DNA from: Strix aluco
Taxonomy: Eukaryota; Chordata; Aves; Strigiformes; Strigidae
Assembly (NCBI RefSeq): GCF_031877795.1
Contig: NC_133934.1
Coordinates: 106,084,610-106,148,609, forward strand
DNA length: 64,000 nucleotides
Direction of reading: 5' to 3'
Position 1 is the first letter of the stretch, and the number at the start of each line of letters is the position of its first letter. Of the stretch, positions 1 through 12,100 are shown in pieces. Under the pieces are notes generated by a model. That model was given only the letters and a program-made list of their open reading frames with translations. It ran no database searches and was not told where the DNA came from. A program made the translations under genes and the position numbers.

Positions 1-3000
1 CTTATATACTTTGAGCTTTTGGTATTCGGGGTTAATCTGTGACCCTGATCTGGACTGGGGATGTAAATCTAGACTGTGGCTAAGTTTTGAGTCTAGCTGG
101 CTCTTTTTTCGCTTCTTTTATTTTGAACTGAACAAAGATATCTTCATGCCCCGTGTGTGTGTCTGGTGCACAGCAGATGAGTGAGGTGGGTTTGCTCCAA
201 TGACAGAGCAAGCAGAGCCTATGCATGGCTGTCCTCACAACTGTCTATATCTCCACAGCTTTTCACAAGCAAAGGTTGAGAGCTGGGCTTAGATGCTTGA
301 GCAGCACAGCAGGCTAACCACAGTTACGCAGCTTTTGGATTAGAGCTGGTTCTCATCCGGCCAGATCAGAGCATGGGGCAAGAGCAAGTTGATATCTGTT
401 TGCAGAAGGCCACGCAGAGGTAGCGTAACTGCTCTGTATCTTGAGGGGTGTGCACTAACCAACAACTGGCACATCTGAGGTACCATGGGTGCAAGTGCTC
501 TTCCATGCTGCACATGCCTTTTTACACCTTTTTCTTGCTGCAAGAAGGCAGCTGTGAATATTACCACTTCAGCTATCCCCCCATGTACTATTTGAAGTTC
601 AGACATATATGAATCATTATACAACCTTCACACCTGAACTGGACAGGGTTAAATTAAAGCCATTGCTGTGTTAAAGCCAGACTTTGAACTGGGAGATCTG
701 TAAAGAGGTGCTAGTTCAAGCTGCAGTTGGGCAAGCCCTCGCAGCCAAAGTTGGAAGGTGTCAAGACTGGCAGTCAAGAGCAACAGTCCTGCCCCTGGCA
801 GGGCCACAGGCAAATCACCTTAACTCTTTGTGACACACCCCCCTCCTTGTAAAATAAATGTAGGTGATGCATCCCCAGTGAAGTTCTCCCAGAACTACAC
901 ATGAGATGTGCTGAAGGAGAGCAAAACATTATTTCCCTTCCTTGAGTTATGATTTTGAAAGGCCTTAAACTTTGATGAGGATAGGCTTGGTGCTCAAAGT
1001 TATCCCCTGCACAGCTTTGGTGGTTCTGAGGTCTGCAGTCTTCTCTAGATGAGATTTTAGGTTGTGCAACTAAGCCATCATGTTTTGTGTAGAGGAAGGT
1101 AATTTTTGCAAAATTTTGAATGCTGCAAAGGCTGTGTGCTACACTGTTATGAATGTAATTGCCCGTCACTGTACGTGTCCCCAGATCTTTACAGGAAATC
1201 ATTACACAGGAAATGTAACAGGAGAGGTTCGTAAGTGTTCAGGGTATCAAAATAGTTGTGTGTCTAACCTACAGTAATAATCTAATTCACTGCATTTATA
1301 AGGTGCACACTGAGTCCTGATTTCTGGTGGCTCCTGGGATGTAGAAAGCTGTAGGCGCCAGCAGAGGGCTCGCAGCCTTCCCAGCTCTACAAGGGAACAA
1401 CGCTGCCCTTGTCCAACGCGGCAGCCGGTGCCAGCGCGCTCTGCGCGGTGTGTCTCCAGCTGCGCGCTGCGCACTTCGTCCAGGTGTGACCCAGGACTGA
1501 GTGGTTCTGCCAGCTATTGTCTTGCCATTTGGTCTAATGATGCAGCTATCTGACTTCGGAAGACCTCCAGTAAAGCAGTTGGGGTGTTGAACCCAGTATA
1601 AAACATTGTCCCGCCACCAATAAAGACCTTGTAATCTTCCCTGCAATGTCTGTTGTGAAAGGTTGTGTGGGATAGACTGGGACATCTTCTGACATCTCCT
1701 CTAGACCTCAGTCCTATCAGTCAAAATGTGATAGAGCCACCTACGAGCTGCACTAGCTAGGCCACCTAAGTGTGAGATTTAAAGGCACAAATCACAATGC
1801 TGTGAGTTTGAGAGCAAGGGACATCCTGTAATCCTGTGAGTTTAAATACTTCCCATTTAAAAGAAGTCTAAGCATCCTCAAGTCTCTTCAGGAAGATCCA
1901 GTAGACCCCTGAGCACTCGCTTTTCCTGGCAACCTTTACCTTTCGTCCACTTACTCCTCAGATCTCTGATCCAGTGTGAGAGAGAAAAGGCATCAAGGAA
2001 TTATTCTCTTCACAAAAATTTTCTAATGTGCTTTCTGCACACCTTCCAAGCCAATTCCCACCACCCATTCATTATGTCCTTGCTTGTCATTGAGGCCTGT
2101 TGCCACCCACTAGAAATCAGAAAGCTGGATTATCATTGCCGGCATCATCCCTGGTGTTTATGTTTATTGGGTGGGCTTTGAGAAAACCAAGCTTGTTGCA
2201 AGGCATGTACTTCAGTCCTTACAGAACATAAAGGAATTGCATGTACTTATTGGTCATAAAGGCAGAGTGTATTTCAAGAATGTCAGAAGTGGGATTTCTG
2301 GAGATCAGTGGGGAAGCCAGAGATGTTAGGCTCTATCTGATGGCCTGTACCGATATATTTAATTTGGGCCCGGCTTCTGCCTCTGGTTTAGTGCCTCCCA
2401 ACTTTCACAGATACTTTTGGCTAAAGGATCCTGTAACCTTTTCAGCACTTGTGTCAATCTCCATGTAAAGGAGATTTCCTTCTAGCTTTAAAATCCACTT
2501 CAAGGGGTTGTCCTGAAATATAAATAATTTTTCATGGCTAAGAAATTTTTATATAAAGATGCTCTGATGAGGGAAATCCAAAAGCAGCTGCTGTGTTGCT
2601 TCAAGAAGGGAAAGAGGCTCATCTGAGTAGAAACAGATGCGGCAATGGAGAGAGGAAGAAATGCAAAGCACAGGGGTTTTATTTTGGTCCAGAAATTGGC
2701 AAATGATATAAAGGGGTGATTGAACAGTTCACAGAGCCAGAAACAAAACAAAACAGCCTGAAATCAGAGGAGAGGAGTTCTGGGAAGTGTGGGCCTGTAG
2801 GTATGAAAAATACTTGACTAAATCATCTTTGGGAGAGCCAGAGTTTCTTCCCTGCCTGGCTCATGTTCACTTGACAGGCTGCAGTTGCCAGAGGCTGGGT
2901 GCTACTTTCATCCGTCTGCTTTCAGCTGTTATTTTCAGCAGGCTCTGTGTTTTAGTCATTCTTGATTTGCCGTTTGACTTTTCTGATTGCACAAAGACAT

Positions 3001-5100
3001 CACTTTAGTGTGAGCAACGGCTCCTTGCTTGGCAGGCTCTGGCTTGCAATGGGCTTTTTGTTGGTGATGGGTAAAACTGAGGATTTCTGAGAGAAATTTA
3101 GGAGCTGAAGGTGGGACTCAAACACAACTCAAGATGACAGACTGTTTCTCACTTCAGTTTGGAGTAGGGATGGCAGGAGGCAAAGGACCCAATGTGTGTT
3201 TCTTATTCCTCTCCCATATATCTAAAGATTTTTCTATGTGTGTGCTCTTTTTTTAGTCACGTGAAGAAAATTAACTTTTCTCAGTGTTTTCCTAATGTAT
3301 GACAGTGCCTCCTCAACTCCTTGTTTTTTTATTGATGTTCTTTCCACTTTTTCTTCTCCTGTGACCTAAGCCTGAAAAACCATGTTCAATCCCTGTTAGT
3401 CACTGATACGTTCCTCTCTGCTGCCCAGAGACCTTTGACTACAGCAGACTGCCATACAGTACCTAACTCCATTATCCTGCATCTATCTGAGTTTACAAAT
3501 TAAAGATGCCACGGACTGTAGTAACACTTTCAGTTGCAGATAGCTAAAGCTACAGTTCTAAAGTCATACAGACCTAAATATAGTAGATAGCATATTTATG
3601 TTAGTCTTGAGTAACTTAAATAATGTCTTACCATCTGGAAATTTTACTCCTTGCTCTGCTTTCAGGATTATTAATAAATGATGCTCCTCTGAGCAAACCC
3701 AGTTGGCCATGCTAAAAATTGCCTGCTTATTTCTTTTCGTGATCTCTGCAGTTCGACTACTTTTTAATCAATGATAGTGGTTACTTCTGGGTAACTTTGA
3801 TTTCTTTATAATATTGTGGAGAATTTTGTAAAGACCTTTTCAAATCTGATGAACCTAGAAGTTAATTTTCTGTACTATTTTACTGTTAGATCCTCAGAGT
3901 TTTCAGACTAAGCAGCTGTTGGACCGTGACAGTCCTTTTCCTGCTCCATTTCACCTCTGCACTCTCTGCACCGCTAGCACTCATTGCATTCCTGATACAT
4001 TTAAATTACAAATTTATTAGAACAAATTCTTCTGTTCTTTCTGTTGCCTTAGTACAGAGGTCGGAGTAACTTTGGGTGCCTAACCTAATAATAAATGGGA
4101 CTGAAAACCTCTTTTCTGGCTCTTGCTTTTGAATTTGCCTTTCTTGTTTATTATGTAAAAGAGCTACATTATGGTTACGTTGTACCATCGTAATGAGCAT
4201 CCCAGGTGAGGCTGGAGGATCACTGGCAAAGCTGTGGGCTGAGGAGGCGGCGAGGAGGAAGGTTTGCAGCTCTGCGGTGGGGTGCTTTCAGCAGAGCACA
4301 TAGGGAAGGCTGCACTGGCTTTGGTTGTCTCCAGCTGTGCTGGCCACACTGCTGGGAGCAGGAAACCCAAGCAAGTGACAAGAAGCGAGCTCTGTGAGGA
4401 TACGCAGCAAGAACCACTTAAGGTGACATTTGCTCTCTTTGGAATAACTTGTCCAAAACTTTTTTTTTTTTTTTTAATGCTTGCATGGGAAATAACAACA
4501 TAATGGCACCCAAAGGTGAGTGTCTGCCTTTGGTCCTGGCTGTAGTCAGGTGGATAACTCAGAGGACAGTGTCAGTAACCTCTGACAGCATTCCACAAAG
4601 TAAATACAAGCCAGAGAGAAACTTCACTTTTTCATTCTCTGACCCAAGTCTTTGTTTCAGGAATACAACATCCTAAAGACAGGTCATCGCTCCCATTTTT
4701 CCAAGTGAACTTCGAGCTGTGTGATCAATGCTGGAAGAGAGCTGAACCACACTAGTTTGCAACCACATCCATGTTTTAAAGCTTGCGCTGAGTAACGTTT
4801 GTACAATTCGTGTAACACGCTGTTAATTAAATGAACTGTAGATCTTAAGTGATCTCCAGGCAGGAATCTGACTGTCAGAGTGGTGTGTTGCTAAAGTAAT
4901 GGGAAAACAAGAGCTGACTCATTAACTGCAAGTTCCCCATGAGGATGAAAACAAACATCACTTTTGGCTCTTTTACTTCAGTCACATTGAGATGTTTTAA
5001 TTTTGACTTCACTGGATGTTTTCACTTTGTGCCACGTCATGAAAAAAACCTATCGGAAGCCAACCCAAAGGGAACCCCAAACCGGTTCACCCTCCAGGCG
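1..5100. other. Intergenic region upstream of FLVCR2
   Basis: I find no coding exon here. Open frames are short, lack family resemblance and are not framed by convincing splice sites. By mammalian synteny the next gene to the left should be BATF, but no BATF coding sequence is visible. AATAAA hexamers occur near 853, 3670 and 4088; none can be tied to a gene. A T16 run lies at 4460-4475 and a small CpG-rich patch with a CTCF-like core lies near 1355-1480. Confidence 0.6.
1358..1369 (+). promoter_or_regulatory. Candidate CTCF binding site
   Basis: The 12-base core CCAGCAGAGGGC fits the vertebrate CTCF core consensus CCASYAGRKGGC at every position. It sits in an isolated CpG-rich patch (about 1355-1480) within otherwise AT-rich intergenic DNA. 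Such sites between genes often mark insulator or loop anchors. Occupancy cannot be judged from sequence. Confidence 0.5.
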
Positions 5101-5464
5101 TCCAGCCTGGCATCTCTGGCCGGGTCAGGCGCTGCCCACAGGCACACAGCCTGCCCCCAGGACGCAGGTCTGGGTCACGCCGGGTCCTGTGCATCGCTCC
5201 GGTTTATGCACCGGCGACTGAGGTCTCTCCCGCCCCGGGCCTTCCTCACGCCGGGGCGGCCGCTCGCCGGGGCCTGGAAATGGCGGGGTAGCGGCGGCCC
5301 TGGGGCGGGGGTCGCGGCCCCTCCGCGGTGACGCGGGCGGCGCTTCTGCAGGGCTCCACGGGCACCGCTCCGCGGGTACCACGGCGGGGCCGGCGGCCGG
5401 CAGCGGGACGCTCTTCCCGCCCCGGCGGCGGGGCGGAGGGCGGGGAGGCGCCGCCACCGCCCCC

Positions 5465-5590
5465 GGCCCGGCCCGGCCCGGCCCTCCCCGCCCGGCGGCA
5501 GCCAGTGAGGTCGGCGGGGGCAGCCGGGCGGGGCTTCCCGGCCAGGTGGGTGCCGGCGGGGAGCCGAGCCGGGCCGGGCCGGGCCGGGCC
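5465..5590 (+). repeat. Paired GGCCC / GGGCC repeats, potential hairpin
   Basis: Bases 5465-5484 are four GGCCC units and bases 5571-5590 are four GGGCC units. They are exact reverse complements over 20 bases, separated by 86 bases. If transcribed they could form a very stable GC stem ending 30 bases before the FLVCR2 AUG. Whether the transcription start lies upstream of both arms is not known. Confidence 0.7.
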
Positions 5591-5620
5591 ACGCCGCGCC
5601 GGGTGGCCTGCGCTGCCGGC

Positions 5621-6148
5621 ATGGTGCAGCAGGAGCCTGCCGGGGCGCCGGGACTAGCGGCAGCGGGGGAGGCGGAGGCCTGTGCCGCCGCTGCCGCCGC
5701 CACCGCCGAGGTGCGGCTGTCCCGGCGCCGCTGGGCCGTGGTGCTGCTCTTCAGCAGCTACTCCCTGTGCAACGCCTTCCAGTGGATCCAGTACGGCAGC
5801 ATCAACAACGTCTTCGTGCGCTTCTACGGCGTGAGCGCCTTCGCCATCGACTGGCTCTCCATGAGCTACATGCTCACCTACATACCCCTGCTCTTCCCCG
5901 TCGCCTGGCTGCTGGACAAGCGGGGCCTGCGCCTCATCGCCCTGGCCGGCTCGGCCCTCAATGCCCTGGGTGCCTGGGTGAAGCTGGGCAGCCTGAAGCC
6001 GCACCTCTTCCCCATCACCGTCCTGGGGCAGGTCATCTGCTCCCTGGCCCAGGTCTTCATCCTGGGCATGCCCTCACGTATCGCCTCTGTCTGGTTCGGC
6101 TCCCGAGAGGTTTCCACCGCCTGCTCCATCGCTGTCTTTGGGAACCAG
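5621..6148 (+). CDS. FLVCR2: FLVCR2 coding exon 1 (residues 1-176)
   Basis: The start ATG at 5621 has G at -3 and +4 and opens MVQQEPAG. An Ala-rich cytoplasmic tail precedes TM1, which contains the NAFQW motif (W55 lines the choline site). TM2, TM3, TM4 and the start of TM5 follow, with the MFS motif-A-like turn LLDKRGLR between TM2 and TM3. The exon ends at VFGNQ before GTAATG, phase 0. Reading continues open past the donor to a stop near 6350, which is intronic. Confidence 0.96.
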
Positions 6149-9100
6149 GTAATGGGTGGCTGCCCCCCAGCTGGCCCATGGGGTGGGCGGTCACCTGCCT
6201 GGCCGGAGACTGGGAGCGCTAAGGGGGCAAACTGGGGAGGAGGAAGAGGTGCAGGGGGCTTGGAGGGCTGCAGCAAGGATCAGAGGCCCTTAGATGAAAT
6301 TCCCCCTGGGAAATGCAGCTGGTACCTGGAGGGACACAGCTGGGCTTAGGCTGTGGGCTGATGGGGTGGCAGAGGCAAGTGGGACATAAGTCTACAAAGT
6401 TGGGGGCAGCATGGGGGTTGGGTATGATTCTGGCTTTGAGAGGCATTTGGACTCAGGGTCTTCTCCAGTGCCTTCCTACTCCCGTGTCTGCAAATCTCTG
6501 CTCCAGGAATGTGATTCAGTAGAACCATGGATGGGCTGGAGGGGAATGTGCGATCCCATGAAACACACATTAGACAGAGTGTCCTGCAGACTCAGATCTG
6601 CAGTTGCATCTGGACTTAACACTGCGATATCTTTCTCCTTCTGACAACCAGATGGGACAAAGGAGATTAGCTGTCTACTGAGAAGAGTACTTGTCACTGA
6701 GCTCTGGAGGAAAAGGACTTTAGCACTTTCATACCTCTTGAAAGTAGGTACAGAGTTTCTACAAGCAGTTGCTTTGGAAAGAAACAAACCTTCCATCAGG
6801 CTAGGACCAGGTAAACTCCCTGAGCACTCTTGTGTCAAGGTGGTTCAGGGAGGCCAGTGACAGGCACTTGCTCAAACTGTGACGGTCTTCTCTTGTAGCC
6901 AGCTACTGCTCAGAGGACATAAATTTTTCCACAGCTTTGAAAGGAAGGAAATAGCTTCTTGACCCTTGTACTGGAACGCATGCTCATCCCTGTTGCACGA
7001 AGCAGATAGGCCAATACTGATGCAATGTGGCCTAAGCGAAGCAAGTCTGGCTCTGCAATGCTGATGTGAAGAGGGAAGCAGAACCTGGCATTAGCTGCTA
7101 GGCTTGGACCTGTGTCCCTTGCTTTGAGACCCAACGTACTCCCCTACGTTGCACCACCCTGGACCGTCTTTGATTTAGCTTGTGGGTGGCTGCTATTCAG
7201 ATTTGAATGGTTTGCAGTTCAGGTAGTTTATAATGTACGGTTCTTCCTTGTAGGTAATTTTGTGTGCAGTGGGTTTGAGGTCTTCCTTCCCCACGTTCCT
7301 GGGTTTCTGTGTTTATTTAGATACTGCTGAGGCACAAAGAGGTGAATGCTGGGAGATGGTATTTGAGGAACTGAAGTTTGTGGAACAGCACTAAGCAATT
7401 AAGGATACTCTGGTTTACATCTTTTGGAAAGAGAAAACATACTTATCTTTCTCTCAGTGAATCTAAGCTTTCCTCTTTTCTCTTATCAGCTAGGCTAGCG
7501 AGCTGTTTTTTATGTGTTTTAAATGAATCCTTAGAGCAGAAGGCATTTAACTTGGCATGAGCACTCTGCTGATTCAGGAGTAAATAAGTAACAGAGCATT
7601 TTGCTGTCAGACTTTTTTTTAATTATTCAGTTGGAGTTACTCAATAGTGTGCATAAGAAATCCAAACAATGAGGTTTTCAGCCTGTGCTATATGCATGTG
7701 TGGTATCTTCATTGTCCTAAAAGGAGGGGGTTGGTATAACGTTGTGTAAAGCAAACTTTGCTACACTTTGGTGCTCCACACTGCTCCAGGGGTTGAACTG
7801 ACATGGCAATGAGACCTCAGTTCAGTACTCTGTGCTTTGTAAGCTCAGACTTTCCTCTCACAGAAGTCGGAAATGGCAATGACTAAAGGCAGAGCGTACT
7901 CCATAGGAAGGACCTATTAATTCCCTTAGTCACGGGCCCTGAGGTGCATAATCACAGTGAATGAAAAGCAGCTATTTTTACTGGTGGTGTTGGGCGGGGG
8001 GGAAGAAATAGAGGTGTCCTTTTTTCCTGACTCTGCAGTTACAGACGGTGTTTTAGGGAGTGTTAGCAAAGGGTATAATACAGCGGGTTTGTAATTGCAG
8101 TATGCCAGCATGGCAAATTATTCCCTATGCTCATTTCTCTACAACTGTATGGTTTTCCTTTCCTTGCCACGTCACTTAGTTACAGATCCTCAAGGTGGAA
8201 AACTCTGTCATGATTTGTTAGCATGATTATTATCACTGAATGCCAAGCACTGATGTCCCTCTCCATCAAGAATTGCAACCAACTACATGGAGGAGCCGGG
8301 CAGTGTCACTGCTTCTTTGTCTGATACACCTGCCCTCTTTCTGCTCCTACCCGCTCGGCCTCAGGCAGCACTTAAGCAGCGCTGTCCTGAGGAGAGCCCT
8401 GCTTGCTGCTTCATCTAGGTCTGCTGGGGTGATGTCTGCTCAGGATGCTGCTGCTGCTTTGCTGAGTGATGGTAACCTTCAGGTTCAAAGTTAGCCCTGA
8501 ACAGTAAATCACTGAATCAGACTGAGTATTAAATATATTTTAAAATAAACCCTAGTAGAGTATCAGATTCTCCTCACTTGTCTCTGGTCATGTGTTGGCT
8601 GTGGTACCTGAAGTGCAAATAATTGAGCACTCTTGAATCAATGCTGGAGAGCTTCTAGAAGAGTATGGACACCAGTGGAGGAGGTGATCACATTCTCTTG
8701 TTTATCCACTGCTGGTTTTCATGACATTTTACTTTTCCCCTTTTTAACAGGGAGATGCTTAGCTTTTTCCATTCTTTTTCGTCGTCCTTGCAAGTGCATG
8801 TATGGGGAGGTGAAGAATGGGGTTTACTTGCATGTTGGATACTTTGGCATTAAAATATTAATGTTATTAAAATATTACTAGCATCTCATTGCTTAAAAGA
8901 CTAACAAAAATATATGTGGGGACTCTACCTCAGGCTGAAGTTCTGGGGTAAGGAAGCAGAAGTGTTTTGGAGAGTTCATCAACGCCCTTCAGATGTGTTT
9001 GAATATTGGGCAGAATTTGTCTGATGTACTTTTGAAATACAGCTATCAGTAGTAGCGTGCTTGCTGTGTCATCACCGGTGTCACCTGTGGAGGAGCTCGG

Positions 9101-12100
9101 TGCTGGATATCTATGTGAAGTCCCATGCACAAGAGGTGGATGGGAGAGAGTGGTTTGTGTAAGGGTGTGCTGCTTCCATTTTGGTGTATTGATTCATCAG
9201 CCGGTTCACTGTTTGGGGACATGGTTCAGACCTGACAGGTTGCAGCAAATGGGCTTCTGATTTCTACTTTGGAGGGAGGCTGATCTCTCATTCTCTCTGG
9301 TGACAGGACCACAGCGGGAAGAAACGCTTTCCTGAGATAGTGTTATTTGCAGGCGTATGTGCTTCCTGGAGCAGCAGGCTTTGCCCCTGCCTTTAACATA
9401 ATACTTGCTCTGATGTCTTTTGGGGATGAGGAAACGCTATGCTGTGGCATGACAGAACTAACACAGTGGTGGGGATGTTTAGGTAACGAGTTAAATTCTT
9501 GTGGCTTTTTGAGATTTATAAGCTGGAGCCTGGTGGCCAGGTACCAGCTCTCTGCTTCAGCTGCCATGGCATGTGCCGGACTGCTGGGCTTGGGCCATGC
9601 TTCTTCAGGCGTGTTGGTTTTGGGCATATCTCTTACTGCTGTATCTCCCTGTTGACACCTGATGGGCAAGGGACATGGGCAGCATGCAGAGAAAGAACAT
9701 TTGTGTTTGTGACTTTGTATTGCTTTGCTACCTGTATTGTTACTTTTTTGATTGAAATAGACCTTGTTCCTGGCTCTTGCCATTCTGACAAGCAGCTGAC
9801 GGGCTTGGGAGTAAAGATGTGGGCATGTTAGATGATCTTTCTGCTGTAATTTTGCCTCTTCATTTTTTAGCAGGGCTTGATAAAAGGTGTTGATGTGGTT
9901 TGGGAGGAAAGAAAACTTCAGCTTCGTATTAATCTCTGCCTCTGGGGAAGAACGATGCAGCACTTTACTGATCTTCAGGTGGGGTCTGTCCTTGTTCTGA
10001 TGCAGCTGGCACATGACTTCAGAGATTTAAGGCCTCATAACAGAAACGGCCTGAGGCAGAGCTTTTAGGTGCTATCTTTAGACTGCTGGGAGTGCCAGTC
10101 TAGCAGTGATTAGGTGATGGCTTTTGAAGTGGACAAACTGGATGATAAGTTGTGAATGAAATTCAGGGAAATGCTCTCCCTCCTGGTGGATCCTTTCCTC
10201 TTGTTCTGAATTGGGGGAAAGAGTCTTCATGGGGTAGGGAGTGGTGTGGGTGTTGCTGAACAATCCTGTCTGCAACACCTGAATGGCCATTGCTTTTGTG
10301 TTGGTGAGGCTGCAGGGCTGTATGTGCTGCTGTTTGGTGCCTCACTACTAACTCTGTTTTGTACCTTTCGCCCTTCAGGGAAGGTGGCATCTGAAAGTCT
10401 AAGAAGTTTTGTGGAAATGGAGCATGTCCTGTGGGATTTCTGTCTTTGGGTGGAATTCTAAATCTCTTTGGCTGTTATGTCCCTGCTGGAGGGTCCCTCT
10501 CTCTGCAGATGAGATTTGATCCCTGTTAGAAATAGGGGCAGGTGGTGGTCTCCCTCACACCCCTCTGTAGCTTGGCCCCGTATCTCCAGGGTTTTAGGTA
10601 TTAGAATAGAGAAGCTTTTAGCAAGGAACCAAGAGGGGCTGGTAGTGGCAGTAGTTAATGGTTGGCATTCTCCAGCCCTGGCTCCTTTCTCCCCGTTTAA
10701 AGAAGGGCAGGGTGGATCAGAGCACTTGGATCACAAGGAGTGCTATGTGCCCAGCTCTCCGAGATCCTGGATGTGGCTTAGTGTGGGAGGGTGTGCTGAC
10801 CAAATAGCAACGTGGCTTTCCCAGGAATGCATAAGTTTCTATAAATGGACACTGGAGCTTGAAACGAACTTTTCTACACATTTCATCTGGTGCTCCCTTC
10901 CCAGCCATACACCAAAGGCACTCCCCCTTCTCCCTCAGAGAAGCGGTTGACTTCAGTGTTATGATCTGTGGAAGTTGCATGGGAGTTAAATGAATGACTG
11001 CAGTGTTTTTGCTGGGAGGGGCTGCCCTATGGCACCCTCAGCACTTGCCCTGCAGGATCCCCTGGGGCTAGCTATTTAGGTGACTGTAGTAGGTCCTTGG
11101 CCAAAGTATTATATCGGGGCTGAGGATTCCAGCAGAAGCTGAGGTAGTTGTGTTACTGTAAAAGCTGTCAGAGCTAAAACCCCTCTTCTGCTTTACTCTC
11201 TCTTATCTATTGCTGTGGTTTTGCTGTGTTGAGTTCCTTTCCTGGTAAACTGGGGGAAGGTGCATTTAAGGGTGAGAGGCCCTGAATGACTTGCATAGAG
11301 AAGTAGCCTTCATCATACAGCATTGCATCATATTAAGCAGTATGAGTTTATGCCACAGAAGCAGAAGTGTGATGAGAAAGGGTGTTTGATTTCTTCCAGA
11401 AGGGCTTTGGTTGTGCAAGTACAGTTTGAAAAAATACATTGTGTCCCACGTCAGTGGGAGAGTAAAAGAGTCTAAGCCTTATCTCGTCACAAGGCCTGGA
11501 TTACAGTTTCTCCTTTCACAACTTGGGTCCTTTCTGCTTCTTAAAACACTGCAAGAAAGGTGACTAAGCTGTGGTTTGCAAACATTTATGTACGTTGACT
11601 TCCTGATTACCTGGGTTTGAACAGGCTCTATCAGTTTTGCTGTCAGTGATATGGAAGAAGCATATTCTGGACAGCAATCCATACAAAAGTATACTGAGTA
11701 GAAACTGGCAACTTCTGCTTTACACAGCTCTTCAGTTGAGTATTTTCAATTCTACTGGAGCCTTTTGTACAGAAAGGTGGCTAGGACCTGTGCCGGTAGC
11801 AGAGGATTGGGAAGCTGATGTGCAGTAGGAGTCACAGGGTATGAGAAGGGGGTGTCTGTCTGTTCTCTGCAGATTGCGATATGTGAATTGTAGGGTCAGA
11901 AAGTTTAGCTGCTCCTGTGAAATGTCATGGTTATAGCGTGGGAGGTACCTGTAGTTAGAAAAGGAGGGAGCACCACAGGGCAGAACTTTGACACACAGAC
12001 AAGAGTAGAGAAAGAGGGTGTGTTGCCCAGGGCTTTGGAATAGGTACCTCCTCAAATGGGTTTCCTGGGTCAATGAAGATCCAGGTCTAATGCATTTAAT

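Larger units (their letters stand above)
5100..6150 (+). promoter_or_regulatory. FLVCR2: CpG-island promoter of FLVCR2
   Basis: Base composition changes sharply from AT-rich to very GC- and CpG-rich near 5100 and stays so through exon 1. No TATA box precedes the start codon, as is usual for CpG-island genes with several start sites. G-run clusters occur at about 5282-5312 and 5424-5450. Complementary GGCCC and GGGCC repeats lie at 5465-5484 and 5571-5590. The transcription start itself cannot be fixed from sequence. Confidence 0.75.

Noticed and set aside
5125-5703. 192-codon open frame on the minus strand over the FLVCR2 promoter
   Set aside because: Pro/Ala/Arg-rich low-complexity translation due to lack of stop codons in the CpG island; no family resemblance.
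9343-10014. 223-codon minus-strand open frame in FLVCR2 intron 1
   Set aside because: No recognisable domain, no splice or promoter context, and unremarkable composition; its length is compatible with chance in a 64-kb window.
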